Source: Aphanomyces cochlioides
Lineage: Eukaryota > Oomycota > Saprolegniomycetes > Saprolegniales > Verrucalvaceae
Direction: 5' to 3'
Length of the DNA stretch: 64,000 nt
Assembly (NCBI GenBank): GCA_019828595.1
Contig: JAHQRK010000027.1
Coordinates: 806,001-870,000 of the forward strand
The position numbers and the translations under genes are program-made. Position 1 is the first letter of the stretch, and each line of letters starts with the position of its first letter. Under the pieces are notes generated by a model. The model ran no database searches and was not told the origin of the DNA. It saw only the letters and a program-made list of their open reading frames with translations. Of the stretch, positions 10,854 to 22,278 are shown piece after piece.

Positions 10854-12457
10854 GGGAGATGTTAAACATCGGACCCCTTTTTCTATTTGTCAGAACCTTT
10901 GACTTGAATAAAGTATGCACATACAAATCGTTGTATAACCATAAATCTAGTATGGCTAGTTGTTGTACTAGCTTCTACGTGTTTGCTTCGCGTCTGTATT
11001 GAGCTGATGGATATCACAAACGACTTGCAGTCATGGCGGCGATGATTCCTTTGCGAGTAAAAAGCATGATAGAATATTTATCATTGTACTGGAACGAAAA
11101 GAATCTCTGGACTAATTGAATTAACTCTGTTTTGAAAGCATGAAGGCGAATGGCGTTCTTTTTTTGTCTTACTCCAGGAAATGAAAGTGTTGTGAGAGGA
11201 AAAAAATCATTCGACTCATCAAAAGTTGACATGGAACTAGGCTCGCAGCGTTGATAGCCTGCATTTTCTTGGAATCATAGTTGTATGCACAAACTACTCG
11301 AACTATATGTTGTTACCATAGATAACTCTACTCGAGAAAAGATGCATTAACAATTCGTTGTTGTAGAAGTCTAGCCTACAAAGCTCATCATGAAGCTACT
11401 AGTGTGCTATATCAACAGTAAGATATTTTGTAGATATGAAATTCCTTGGCATCGTGTTAAAGCCAATTCATAAAGACAGTTCATTGATTTGTTGGGAAAA
11501 GATTATTCAACGCAATCGACTATCTGTAGTAGTAGTGTTCAACGAATTCAACAATTGCAAGGACTTATTCTTGCACAACATGACTTATGCTTCCATCAAA
11601 ATTAACCATGAAACCATCACATGGACCTGGATGCATTTCAATCGCATTCTACGGCGTCATAGTGCCTGCACTGCATTTCACAGTTGTTCTATAGTAAGGA
11701 ATTGCTGTAAGAGCAATTGACATAAAGTAAGTTTATGTTGTGAACGTGATCGCCCTTATTATTCGCAAGTCACTGAACCGGTTGCGTACAGCGCTCAGCA
11801 CTCTTTGTCAAGAGACCCACAACAACGATAGATGGTCGATTACGTTGAACAATCTTTTCCACCAAATGAATTTGTTATCGTTAACGGGATGTCAAAGTCA
11901 TTTCAGATCTACAAGTATCTCACAGGCTCAGCATAAATACATGTGCATCAGTAGCCCCATGATGAGCTTTGGTGGTTGATCTCTTGTCGCACCGAATTAA
12001 ACTCTATTTTTCTCGAGTAAAGTTATCGATGCTAATGAGGCTATCAATGCTGCATGCAAGCTTGGTTCCTTGTCAACTTTTAATGAGTCGAATGACTTTT
12101 TTCCAAGTCAAAACGAATGACCTTGCGTTATCGTCAATTCATTAGCCTTTCAGAACGCCATTCGCCTTCATGCTTTCAAAACAGAGTTAATTCAATTAGT
12201 CCAGAGATTCTTTTCGTTCCAGTACAATGATAAATATTCTATCATGCTTTTTACTCGCAAAGGAATCATCGCCGCCATGACTGCAAGTCGTTTGTGATAT
12301 CCATCAGCTCAATACAGACGCGAAGCAAACACGTAGAAGCTAGTACAACAACTAGCCATACTAGATTTATGGTTATACAACGATTTGTATGTGCATACTT
12401 TATTCAAGTCAAAGGTTCTGACAAATAGAAAAAGGGGTCCGATGTTTAACATCTCCC
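10854..12457. mobile_element. Foldback element 2 (MULE-like MITE, about 1.6 kb giant inverted repeat)
   Basis: It has the same termini as element 1 (GGGAGATGTTAAACATCGGA). The outermost 300 bp or so of the two arms look essentially identical, including the segment around GGATATCACAAACGACTTGC, and weaker complementarity continues inward. No coding frame. The flanks (GTCTGTATG left, GTCTCTCCT right) share only about five of nine positions, so a target duplication is not demonstrated. The more similar arms suggest it is younger, or more recently gene-converted, than element 1. Confidence 0.75.
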
Positions 12458-12667
12458 GTCTCTCCTATCAGTTCCACGCAGCCATGAGCACTCATTACAG
12501 CGCGAAACGTCGGAAGTTGATGAAAGTTGACCATGCGCCACGGCGTGGTCGTAGATTTGATGTTTTGACAGAAAAATAATGAAAAAAAGATTTTTCACAA
12601 AATCAAATTATTGCATTAGTCAATCAACATCTGGGAAACACACAATTGAGGACTCGCAGGCAGATCC

Positions 12668-13895
12668 ATGCAGGACGCGCGAAGGTTAGCAATCCAAGAG
12701 CGCATCGACGCCGTGCTGAGATCGGTTGCCAAGGAAAAGAAGATATGGAAGCGTGGGTACATGCAGAGCCATCGCGATCGCGATAAGCGCGAAGTGGAGC
12801 AATTGAGACAGCAAGTGGCGGCACTTGGACACAATCTGCAGAGATTGACTGGACCCAGACAGGACAAGTCGTCGCCGACGATTCTCTCGTGGAAAGACAT
12901 AGCGCTAGCCTTGAATGAGTCAAAGGATGAAGAAACAGCACGGCTCGACGAATCGAAGCGCAGAAGTCGAGCACTAGCTCGTTTGATCTTGGATTTGACT
13001 CAATGGCTTTCCAGTTATATACCCAGCTTCCGGTAGTTTGGCTTCAAGTGATGTCTTTTTAATGCTCTATGTAGGCTTCGCTTCCTCCCCATCGACTCAG
13101 TTGGCGCAATGTGAGTTTGCCCGGCTCAAAAGAGTCTCGACATCTTGGAAAAGAATGGATCACTCAGCAAATGTTCCACAACATCGAAAGAGTCTTTATG
13201 GAGAACTCGATGCCGCCACCGTACTCACTCGAATGGATGGAAGAGCTCGACGTCGAGGTCACAGACAACTCGTGGCACATGGAATATCGATTTCATCATG
13301 TTATCAAGGGCAACATCGAGGATGAAATCGCCAAGCACTCGAAATTCCATCGGCATTCCATGTGCCAACGACTTACAGTGGATGCGTACAACCCCATTAC
13401 CATCAACGTGAGTACAATGTCAATCATGCACCCATGTTCACTGACGTCTGAGTAGACTCTGGTCGAAACCACAAAGCATACCACATTGCATCAAATGGTC
13501 ACATGCCACGGCGAATTAGTCAACCTCTTATGCGGCGAATTCATCGAGCCAACTCGAGCTGTCTTTGTCGTTCAGCAAATCCACCACGACGAAGCAGTCA
13601 ACCTTGTAAATCCTCGACAGCGCGATCGAATAGCGTGGTAATAGCAGTCGTTGAAGCGAACCCAAGATTCAGATGCGGCTGTAGGCAAGAGTTTTTGCAG
13701 TTACCCAGTGGCGCATGGGTGGAGCGGCGCATTTATCGGATGTCTCAAAGCTTTACAAAAGACGGGAATCTGACCCTTGTGGATGGAGCTAGGCTATGGG
13801 GTGTGGACTTGATGCATCTTCCTGAAGAGAAGCAGCAGTCTCGATTCCGACAGGGCGCCCTCGCAATTGGCAAAATTGCGTACAATATGTCATAA
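12668..13895 (+). CDS. bZIP-like/START-like family protein, member C
   Basis: Four inferred exons from the ATG at 12668. Exon 1 encodes a basic, heptad-rich region (KKIWKRGYMQSHRDRDKREV) followed by LSWKDIALAL. The first intron is probably 13033-13100, joining directly to WRNVSLPGSKESRHLGKEW; using a nearer acceptor would break the frame. Exon 2 carries QQMFHNIERVFM. Exon 3 (from TLVETTKHTTLHQ) contains the LVNLLCGEFIEPTRAVFVVQ block. Exon 4, after an intron splitting TG|G near 13640, has YRMSQSFTKDGN and ends at 13895. Its basic region departs most from the family pattern, so DNA binding is the least certain part. Confidence 0.7.
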
Positions 13896-14314
13896 TGCAC
13901 TCGTCAGCTTGCAGGTGACGTCTTCCCGACCGGGATTTTGTTTGCTGGTTCCTGAGATATGGCTCATATAGATATCTCCACGCCCACGTTGCTCCAAAGT
14001 TTTGAATCTCTGAGCGAATGCAGCGATGACATTTCATCGGACAAGTGTTTTCCATTGTATCTTTCTCGTCGTCATCCACTATAGAGTCGGATACTATTGA
14101 CAGCACGGCTTGGAGAGCTAAGCGGGGGCAGGGGGCTTGGAGGGCTAAGGGGAGCTAGAGGGGGCGCATACCACATTTTCGGGGATCTGCATACACAGTT
14201 GACCCCGAGATGAGTTACGGCTATATTTCACTCAAACTAACGTTAAGAGTGTGGCAAAGCGAGCCGCCACTCGCGTAACCGATCCAACGCACTCTTCACG
14301 ACTAACGTTAAGTG
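13896..14314. other. Intergenic, with duplicated LTR start
   Basis: No gene seen. A 14238-14299 segment (TAACGTTAAG, then TGTGGCAAAGCGAGCCGCCA and on to GATCCAAC) is a partial tandem duplicate of the left end of the solo LTR that starts at 14315. Confidence 0.4.
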
Positions 14315-15064
14315 TGTGGCAAAGCGAGCCGCCACTCGCGTAACCGATCCAACACATCCGACACACGGAGAAGAGATCTTACTGGCAGGCGAGCGCCAAT
14401 CACAGTGGACGGCGAGTGGATTTCGGTGCTTGATTGTGTGCGAATTTCGACCAAGCCGTGCGCAGCACGAGTGGAAAAGGCCGGTTGCAGCGAGCCAGCG
14501 CATTGCCCACCAATGAAGATGGGCCGACCAGACGGAAGGCGGTGCAAGACAGCCTGCAGTGCTGTGTCATGGCGACTTATGGCCAATTGCGAGAATGACC
14601 AAGACTAGGAGACCAATCGAGGAGCAAGGACAGAGCAATTACGAAGCTTGCGTGCGAGGTTAGGAGTAGCAAAGAGAAGAGTAGTTAGTTTTTCAGAGCT
14701 CTTTTTGGCTGGCGTTGAATGAACCTCTAAGTTTGTGGCGTCCCGTCGAGAGAGTTTTAGCGCCAAGAAGTTTGCAGGAGTTCCGTGGGTCTGTCGAAAA
14801 CCCGCACCGTCAATCGCCCTCACAAACGCCAGTCAACGCTAGGCGTAGCTCGCGGGCAACCGAGCAACCAACCCCCTTCCGGTCCTCCCCACCGTCCTCT
14901 TCCCCAGCAGCGGTCAACTACTGCGGACTTTCAACCCACAGTCGTGCCTCTCCATTTCCTTCAATCGCGTCTGGCTCACCTAAAAGCCCCAGGCGACCTC
15001 TAACCTTCCACCCCCCTTTTCTTGCGGCGAGAAGCTCGGACTTCACTGATCCGACCATCCCACA
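14315..15064 (+). repeat. Solo-LTR-like dispersed repeat, copy 1
   Basis: About 750 bp starting TGTGGCAAAGCGAGCC and ending ATCCGACCATCCCACA, so it has TG...CA ends with a 5 bp terminal inverted repeat TGTGG/CCACA. A homologous copy lies at 22874-23627; the second halves are about 95 percent alike by eye and the first halves more diverged. No internal retroelement genes are adjacent. The flanks here do not show a clean duplication, and the left end is partly duplicated. Confidence 0.6.
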
Positions 15065-15524
15065 AAAGTAAGTCGTATAAGTGCAAGATATTATAGAATT
15101 ATGGAGTTAATCAGTAAAATTCTGCAGTTTGATTTGATTAATTTCGGGGAAAGTTGTCTGGATGAGTTATCCAAAATGGATAAAATGCTTTGTCTCGCTG
15201 TCTTCCCAACTTTGAATTTTACATAACAACACCATTTAACAGTGTAAACTCTACGTTGAATGCAATATGCCTCTCACCGAGCAGCAGCTTTGCACAATAA
15301 AGCAAATATTTCAACACGCATTTATTAATTCTGGACAGGTGCAATACAAACTTTCATATAAAAATCACCTTGTGAGAAAATTCACCAAGTATTTTGAAAC
15401 GTGCAAGTATTATGAAATATGCATGGAACAATGACTGATAATATGGTCTCTTGGCTCCTAATACTGATGTCATGTGGAAACTCGCGCACGCAGCTGACCA
15501 AAGTCAGATTCACGACAAAGAACG

Positions 15525-16778
15525 ATGGCCGACAACGACAAGAAAGCGCGCCGACGGGCGTATATGCGCAATATGATGAAGCTCTATCGAGAGGAATTCA
15601 AGATGGAGATGGCGTATCTCCTGGACAGACAGGAGCAGCTTGAAACTCAAGTGCGAGAACTCATGTTAGCGCGTCAACAACGTCTGCCTGATAACGACAT
15701 TCGATGTGTGCTGCCGTGGCGAGAAGTATCGTTAGCTCTACAGGAAGACGCTGAAGTTGAAACCAAGGAACGAGAATCTCTTCGACATCAAGTGAGCGAG
15801 CATCGTCGCGTCATTCGAGACATGGAAGGATGGGTGGCTTCCCACTGGAGCATCAAAGTAAGTTGACTGGTTCTTGTCCATTATGTTTACATTTCTACAG
15901 CTAACTCCAAGTACAACAACAACTACTTGGCGAAACACAACTCTCTTTGCAAATGCCAAGACACGACAGCTTGGAAAACGATGGATCACCGAGCAAATGT
16001 ATCACAATGCTTATCGCGTCTTCCAACTTCATCAGTTTCCGTCCATGGCTGAAGTCCACGAACTACATGACCTGGACATGATTCCAACAGCCAACGGAGG
16101 CATTGATTACATCCATCGACGCCAGTTTGACATCAATGTACCAGCATCGACGCTGCTGACAATGTACAAGGAAATCATTGGCAGATTGATGTCCCCCGCT
16201 TCAAACTTCCACACAGAGGTACGCGAAGTTGCTCTTTCCTGCCGCTCAATTTGATTCGAGATTAGACGACAGACGAGACAGCAGAGGATGGCAAAGATCA
16301 AACCAACCTACACACATTAGTCAGCAGTGATGGCGAAGTCATGCATTTCCTCACGGGCGCTTTTGAATCGGGGGATCGAACAATCTTTGTCGGGCAGGAA
16401 ATCCTGCAAGACGAGCTAATTCCCCATCCCAAAGCAGTCCAACGCAGCCGAATGCTCTGGTAGTTCTCCCCAGCCATGGCGATTTAAGCTCAGAGTATGT
16501 CTAGGTATGAAATCTTACCCTTGACGCCGACAAAGACCCGGCTGCGATGTCTTTATGTCTTCTCTCAGCTTTCCAACCACAAAGGGGAGCCTTATCCTTT
16601 TGAAGAAGAGGCCAAGCACTGGGGATTTGATGTCCAGTCGTATTCTCCTGACTGCCAATTTCCACATTTCAGACAATTCGTCCGCGAACGAAGTGCCGCA
16701 CGACTTGCCGTCTCCCAGGATCGTGTCAAAGAATACGTCGTCGCCAAGATGACGACAACCAACGACAAGAAGGCGTAA
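15525..16778 (+). CDS. bZIP-like/START-like family protein, member D
   Basis: Four exons: 15525-15857, 15901-16218, 16266-16459 and 16505-16778, with introns of 43-47 nt. The basic region RRRAYMRNMMKLYREEF merges into a coiled coil, followed by LPWREVSLAL and IRDMEGWV. Exon 2 opens before TWRNTTLFANAKTRQLGKRW and holds EQMYHNAYRVFQ and YIHRRQFDINV. Exon 3 has GEVMHFLTGAFESGDRTIFV and QRSRMLW; exon 4 starts YEILPLTPTKTRLRCLY and ends with FEEEAKHWGFD. This is the clearest representative of the RRRAYMR subfamily (D, E, J, K). Nuclear localisation and DNA binding are inferred from the basic coiled coil only. Confidence 0.8.
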
Positions 16779-17422
16779 AGATGGGTCAAGTGGCATAATT
16801 TTGGAAACCTGATCCAACACTGATCACGTGTGCGCCATGGTCAGTGCTCCAGAGTGCTCGCTACTTTGAGAGTCTATTTAAATGACCCCCCATAAAGCCA
16901 CAGTCAACGTCGAAATGATATCTTCCAACGCGGCTCGACCTCGCCTGGCATCAAGTATTTAACCTCCCTACTCTAACAACTGACATGATAAAGAAGAGAC
17001 TGAGGAAGCAACGTTACAAGCCCACCTGACTCAAAATTCATCCACAAGTCATGGCTTCAAGCGATGTGCAGCTCACTATCCTTCCGTCAAACTGCTAACG
17101 CCAGTTCCTTCCTCCTTTGCGATTTGCGTGGCTGTCGCAGACATGTAATCCAGTCGTTGGTAAATGCTGCGACGTATCGACGTACTCTTGCTTGACTTGA
17201 ACAAAGCTCGCGAAGTTGCAGAATTCCAGTGTTGTCGTGACGTTGAGTCAGAGTCGATGGAGCAGCCTCAGGACATTCTGACGGGCGCTTTCCCTGGTCT
17301 GCAGGGGAATATTTCTTGAGAGAGTACATTGAAATCTTGCGAGGCAATGGGGGATGGCTTACCATGGATCCAAAGAACATTGCCGAGATTGAGTAAAAAT
17401 AAGTCAATTAGTCGCATCCACT
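16779..17422. other. Intergenic region with a possible plus-strand gene remnant
   Basis: A short plus-strand frame at about 17310-17398 ends in REYIEILRGNGGWLTMDPKN and a stop. It is too short and lacks a credible start, so I treat it as a possible remnant or unrecognised last exon. Nothing else is supported. Confidence 0.25.
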
Positions 17423-19012
17423 CTACAAACTAACACTCAACAGGACGACAAGAAGAGCCCACGACGCGACGACCAGCTGACTTTTACCACTCGAAGTCTT
17501 TGGCGTCGTTGACGACGACGACGAGTCTGCTGAGCCGGAAGCTTGGGATGTATTCACAGGGTACGTAAAGTTGGCGCATGCCTTCTGGCCAAAGACAAAG
17601 CACTCAAACATGTACAATGCTTGAAGAGGCTTTGTCGACGGCACCATGTGGCCAGCGCCTTTGACGGTCGTGAACGTCAAGTTTTGGTACCCGGTCGTGT
17701 AACCAGCTTGCTGCTTGTCGGGGCCAAACCATCCTTTCCACGCGTCAACCACGGTGAGATTCAAGCCTTCTCTTGAGATCCACCGCTGCGTACCGAGGAA
17801 ATTGACGACCGAGTCGGTGTCGCCGCTGTAAATGAGTGCTTTGAGGCTGGCATTGAGGATCGTGGGGTATTTCTGCAACGCGGAGCGCGATCGGGAGTAA
17901 TTAATGTCAGCGCATTGGTCCCAGTCGATGTGACCGCCCGTGACATGGACGGCGTCTTGGACAGATTGGAGTTTGAGGTACGCTGTCATGTAATTGTCAT
18001 GGCACGGTCCGATTTCAATCGCCGTGGCTGTCGTAGACGACGTCGTGGTGGACTTCTTTAGCGATTTCGTCCACAATTTCGAGGTGAACGAGCGACTTAG
18101 ATGCGTCAACCGCTCGCCCTCGGTGTTGTTGAGCAAGCAAACGTCGCCGTAGACATTGTACGGGTCGACAAAATCGAAATCGGCTTCGTTGAGAGCTACG
18201 TTGATCGACGCCACGCACTCTGCCGTGCAGTTCAAGCCACGGGTACATGAATAATACACGCTAGGCGGGCACGTATCCATGACATTGTTGAAGCTCTCGA
18301 TGGAAATCAAGTCGTGGGCGTAGAAATAGTCTAGCTGAGCTCCACCTAAGCCACAAACTTTAGGAGAAGTCTCCTTGATAAGCTTACCGTCGATGGACGC
18401 GTCGGTGTATGGATTGCCGATGGCGAATCCTTTCAAGTTGATATTCGCGACGGGAGTCTTGACGAGGTTGTAGACGAGGAAGGGAATGTAAATGCCAGCG
18501 TAGCTCTCGCCAGTGATGTAGAAGTCTCGCTTGTTGTACGTTGGGTACATGGCGTAGAACTGCTTGAGGAATTCCACCGTGCGCGCTGCAGTCTCCTCGT
18601 CGTTGTACTCGGACGCATCCAGAATCGGCCGACTAAAGCCGACGCCAGAGGGCGATTCCAAGAAGACAATGTTCGCTTTGCGACTCCACGAGTACGGGTT
18701 CAAATGGACTTTCAAGTCGCTGTCGACGATGAAGGGACCGAGTTCTGTGAAAAGACCCGTGAGAGACGAGCAGCCAGGCCCGCCATTGAGCCACAAGACG
18801 AGTGGCGCGGTGCTGGGATCGACGTCGGACGCTTCAACGAGCCAGTAGAAGAGCTTGTGGCCATTGCTAGGCAGCTCAATCTGACCTGCGTAGTGGTTGA
18901 ACGGCACGGACGAGCCGACAAAGTTCGGAAGCGACGTCACCTTGTGGGAACTGTCAGCCAGGACCGCTACCGCCCCTGCCGCGACTGGCAACCACGTCGA
19001 CCACGACAGCAT
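17423..19012 (-). CDS. Serine carboxypeptidase, family S10, secreted
   Basis: Single-exon gene of about 529 residues from the ATG at 19012; an ATG at 19081 would add 23 residues. I prefer 19012 because it starts a classical signal peptide (LPVAAGAVAVLA). The S10 hallmarks are in order: LVLWLNGGPGCSSLTGLF (oxyanion and substrate block), GESYAGIYIPF with the nucleophile Ser, SGDTDSVVN with the catalytic Asp, and GAGHMVP with the catalytic His. Several N-glycosylation sequons and many Cys fit a secreted enzyme. The C-terminus is Ser/Thr rich and ends in a hydrophobic tail (VVASWALLVVLLSVSL), suggesting a GPI or membrane anchor. It should remove C-terminal residues from peptides in an acidic compartment or outside the cell. 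No transposon damage. Confidence 0.92.
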   Translation of the reverse strand: MLSWSTWLPVAAGAVAVLADSSHKVTSLPNFVGSSVPFNHYAGQIELPSNGHKLFYWLVEASDVDPSTAPLVLWLNGGPGCSSLTGLFTELGPFIVDSDLKVHLNPYSWSRKANIVFLESPSGVGFSRPILDASEYNDEETAARTVEFLKQFYAMYPTYNKRDFYITGESYAGIYIPFLVYNLVKTPVANINLKGFAIGNPYTDASIDGKLIKETSPKVCGLGGAQLDYFYAHDLISIESFNNVMDTCPPSVYYSCTRGLNCTAECVASINVALNEADFDFVDPYNVYGDVCLLNNTEGERLTHLSRSFTSKLWTKSLKKSTTTSSTTATAIEIGPCHDNYMTAYLKLQSVQDAVHVTGGHIDWDQCADINYSRSRSALQKYPTILNASLKALIYSGDTDSVVNFLGTQRWISREGLNLTVVDAWKGWFGPDKQQAGYTTGYQNLTFTTVKGAGHMVPSTKPLQALYMFECFVFGQKACANFTYPVNTSQASGSADSSSSSTTPKTSSGKSQLVVASWALLVVLLSVSL

Positions 19013-19819
19013 ACGCGTTATTGAGAAGTGACAGGTTGATGTACCGTAAGTTCGTGTGAGACTTGAGTGGCCACATGGCATGTCACACTGGGCACTTCTG
19101 CCAGAGGTTTACAAGTGTCCCGAGATGTCTTCTGCTTGTAATTCGACAGAGAAGACGCCCTGCACGATGATTTCGCCGTGAGGAGAAGGAAGAAGCTGGA
19201 ATTCTAGCGTCGGAAGCTGTCGATTTCATCGACATTGGCTTGATGACTGGGCGTACCCGGGACATTTCTTACACACTGTCAACGTGGTACCGACACCATT
19301 ACGTCCTCGTCGTGATGCGTTTTTACTTTTTCTCCTCGCTTTGTGAGGAATCCAGTCGAGAAGATGGGATTGCAACTTGAAAGATGGATTTCTCTTCTCA
19401 CTGCCGCCCTATTGTCGCTGTAATAAGAGTCAATTTTATCCTTCGAGGGGATTTGGCTCCCCATGTCGTCACAAGGCCCTCCTTGAGCTTACTCTACTAA
19501 ATTGGCATCAATGCGGCGTCGACTTGTCCATTGACTGTCCCACGACGATGAGAAAATCTTCACGTTGGGCTGCGGAATATATTTCTCCATCCGAGGAAGA
19601 AATCATGGCTGAATCGAGGCGGTGCTTTGATATCCCCTTACTGGGAAGGAGGGTTCGCAATGGCGCAGAGGAAGGCGACGCACATGAAGGGATAGTATAC
19701 TTAAATACTATTGGCTGAAATTACTCAAAATTACGAATTTCACTAATTTGATTGGACGAGGATACTTTATTCAAGTCAAATGAGTTCTCATGCGCCTTTC
19801 AAACACTTTTATACACATT
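19013..19819. other. Intergenic region, no gene recognised
   Basis: I see no supported coding frame. This spans the carboxypeptidase promoter region and the left flank of the Harbinger element. Confidence 0.3.
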
Positions 19820-20002
19820 AGGGTGGCTCAATTTAGAGAATTGGGGATTTGCTTTTGATTTTCGGCAAATTAAAAAGCCAAATTTTATTATTCTACCCGG
19901 CATAGAAAAGCAGAGTTGATTTCTTGAGACTCAAATTACACAGTTCAATTTTCCCTCGTTCTTATTTGTAATGGACAGACAGTGTGCATTTTGAGGCGTT
20001 CT

Positions 20003-21205
20003 ATGACACGTCCATCCGAGCGTGCCAGTCTCCTGAAGTCTCTCGATGAGATGGTCAAAACGTTGATTCTCCTTTGCCCTCCATGGAGCTCGCAGAGCAA
20101 ACATGAGATCGATAGACTCGTCAACCTGCGAATGATGCTGATGTCGATCAGATACTTGGAGAGCCGTATGAGTGCTCCTAAACCCATGGACGCGCTCTCG
20201 GTTCTACCCAACATGCGTGTGCGTGATTTTATGCAGGAGTTACGTGTTTGTCAAACTACATTTGCTTTCATATTAAGTTTGATTGAGAACAATGTGATTT
20301 TTCGCTCTGCTTCTAATCGGAAGCAACGCCCTGTCTGGGTACAACTCGCAACCGCTTTGCATCACCTAGGTCACAATGGGACAGGTGCATCGTTGGGTAT
20401 GGTAGCGAGGTCAAAGAATATAGGGCTTGGAACCGTGGCGCTGTATTCTCGACGAGTTATACAAGCTGTTCTAGCTCTGGCCAGCGATGAAATTCATTGG
20501 CCTAATCGCAACGAAAGACATGAACTTGCTTTGTACCATGCAAACACGTTCGGTCTTCGTGATTGTATTCTAGCGTCCGATGGGACGCATGTTGTTCTTT
20601 ATCGAAAGCCAATGCTCCATGGCGAGGCCTATTTTAGTCGGAAAAAGGAATACTCGATGAATGTTATCCTGACTTTCGATTATAAGAGAAGCATTCGCTA
20701 TGTTGTAGCAGGATGGCCTGGTAGTGTGCACGACTCTACAGTGTGGTGTTCATCTCCCTGTTTTACCCAGCCCACTCGTTTCTTTGACCCCGGTCAATAT
20801 CAGCTCGTGGATGCTGGATTTAAACTGACTCTCCAATCCCTTGCCCCCTTTCGTCTCCCCAGCTCTACAACCCCGGCGAATTCTACGTCCAACAATGTTC
20901 ACTCAAGTGGTCGTGTTGTCTGCGAGCATGGTAATGGCATCTTGAAAGGTCGTTGGGCTAGTCTAACTTCTCTCCCCCTTGACATCAAGTCTTCTGCTGA
21001 CATCAAATTTGTCTGCGATTGGATATTAGCCTGCTGTGTGCTCCACAATATCGTCAATAGAGTTCAAAATGGACAAGACGAAGTTGAAGCTTACGTTGAG
21101 CCACCGCGCGATGTCAGAAATGCCCTTGCTGCAACTGATGAGGCCATCTATCAATGGCGAGAACGAATAAAAGGTGAAGTTCTGGACCACTTGATTAACA
21201 ATTAA
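20003..21205 (+). CDS. PIF/Harbinger transposase (DDE_Tnp_4-like)
   Basis: One uninterrupted frame of 400 residues from the ATG at 20003. The acidic triad is visible in ILASDGTHVVLYRKP (first Asp), AGWPGSVHDSTVW and YQLVDAGFKL (second Asp block), and VCEHGNGILKGRWASL (Glu block). CCVLHNIVNR near the end is the usual C-terminal signature of Harbinger nucleases, and an N-terminal helix-turn-helix like segment lies around SLGMVARSKNIGLGTVALYS. Related enzymes cut and paste DNA with a 3 bp target duplication, which matches the flanks. The partner would be the Myb-like protein encoded convergently downstream. No broken residues were noticed. Confidence 0.9.
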   Translation: MTRPSERASLLKSLDEMVKTLILLCPPWSSQSKHEIDRLVNLRMMLMSIRYLESRMSAPKPMDALSVLPNMRVRDFMQELRVCQTTFAFILSLIENNVIFRSASNRKQRPVWVQLATALHHLGHNGTGASLGMVARSKNIGLGTVALYSRRVIQAVLALASDEIHWPNRNERHELALYHANTFGLRDCILASDGTHVVLYRKPMLHGEAYFSRKKEYSMNVILTFDYKRSIRYVVAGWPGSVHDSTVWCSSPCFTQPTRFFDPGQYQLVDAGFKLTLQSLAPFRLPSSTTPANSTSNNVHSSGRVVCEHGNGILKGRWASLTSLPLDIKSSADIKFVCDWILACCVLHNIVNRVQNGQDEVEAYVEPPRDVRNALAATDEAIYQWRERIKGEVLDHLINN

Positions 21206-21207
21206 AT

Positions 21208-22278
21208 CTAGCCTATATCTGTATCAAATGCAATAGACATCATTTCCTTGATCTTCGATGGATCTAACACCCCATTGTCGACTAACTTTCCCAAAAGAGA
21301 CGCGCGGGCTAGTTTGATTTGCAATGACGAGTCTTCAGCTGACTTGAGAGCTGCTCTGTCCTTTGTTGCCTTTGCATACTCAAACTTATCGCGTTCGAGA
21401 GAGAGGGCGTTGCTTTGGGCTTCAAGATAGTAACTGGAGAAATCTTTCTTCTGGGTTGTTGGCTTGAGTTCAAAACTGGGTTGCTTGTTCTTCTTGTTCA
21501 CTTGCGCTTTACGATCCACGTTTGATTTTGTCGACGCCTATCCAATGATTATGCTTATGATAACATCAGTAAATATATATAACCTTAGTAAAATGTGCCC
21601 CTGGATCTTCCTCGGCTGTTGATGCCCAATATGCTTCTGTCGAGGGATCATTTTCGTCGTCACTGCATTGGTTCTCTGTTCCACCATCCACACTCATTGA
21701 TTCACTATTTTCAATTTCATAATCGTGATCTTCAACCTCCTGAGATCCCCCAAACGCAATAGTATATGGTGGTCGTATATTGGGACGATCGCCCAAGATC
21801 ATATCGAGCTCTTTGTAGTATCGGCACATGCTCTCCAATTTCGCATCGATCGTTAATATATCTAACGCAAGAGCTAAATATGTTGTGTATGACGCATCTT
21901 ACTCTTTTTCATGTCGTCGGTTGTAATACCTTCGTCCGACACACTTGAGCTCTGCCATCGTATCGCGCTTTTATACATTGTCATGTATGATTCAAACCTT
22001 CGTAGATTAACGACATTTATTATGTTGTATATATACCTCGACTTGGCACTCTGAGGAGTCCACACTCGTTCGCTGTCCTTCATTCTGCTGTTCACAAACT
22101 TGGCAAGAAGTTTGTAGCCTTGGGACTTCGTCAGACGCTGACCACCCTTGACTTTTTTCCCCTTGCTTGCTTGACCTGTCATTATTGCCAGGTTCTCCTT
22201 GACTTGGAGAAACTCAACCATTGCCCAGCATTCAGCTGGCGTCGTTCTCGATCGACGTTTGGCATCTTCTTCGCTCAT
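21208..22278 (-). CDS. Harbinger-associated Myb/SANT-like DNA-binding protein
   Basis: Multi-exon minus-strand gene. It starts at the ATG at 22278 (MSEEDAKRRSRTTPAECWAM). Inferred introns follow SAKSR (starts near 22037), MKKSK (near 21905) and GAHFTK (near 21585), each about 40-50 nt with GT and AG ends. The N-terminal part resembles a Myb/SANT-like trihelix with QSAKSRY at its end; the middle is acidic (SDDENDPSTEAYW), and the C-terminus is a Lys-rich helix (LEAQSNALSLERDKFEYAKA) ending KEMMSIAFDTDIG. In Harbinger elements such proteins help bring transposase to the nucleus and element ends. It is convergent with the transposase with a 2 bp gap. Exon borders are inferred. Confidence 0.7.

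Noticed and set aside
10131..12579. Short frames inside the foldback elements and their spacer (for example 10131-10340, 11014-11232, 11436-11720)
   Set aside because: They lie in inverted-repeat DNA, appear in both orientations, and resemble no protein.
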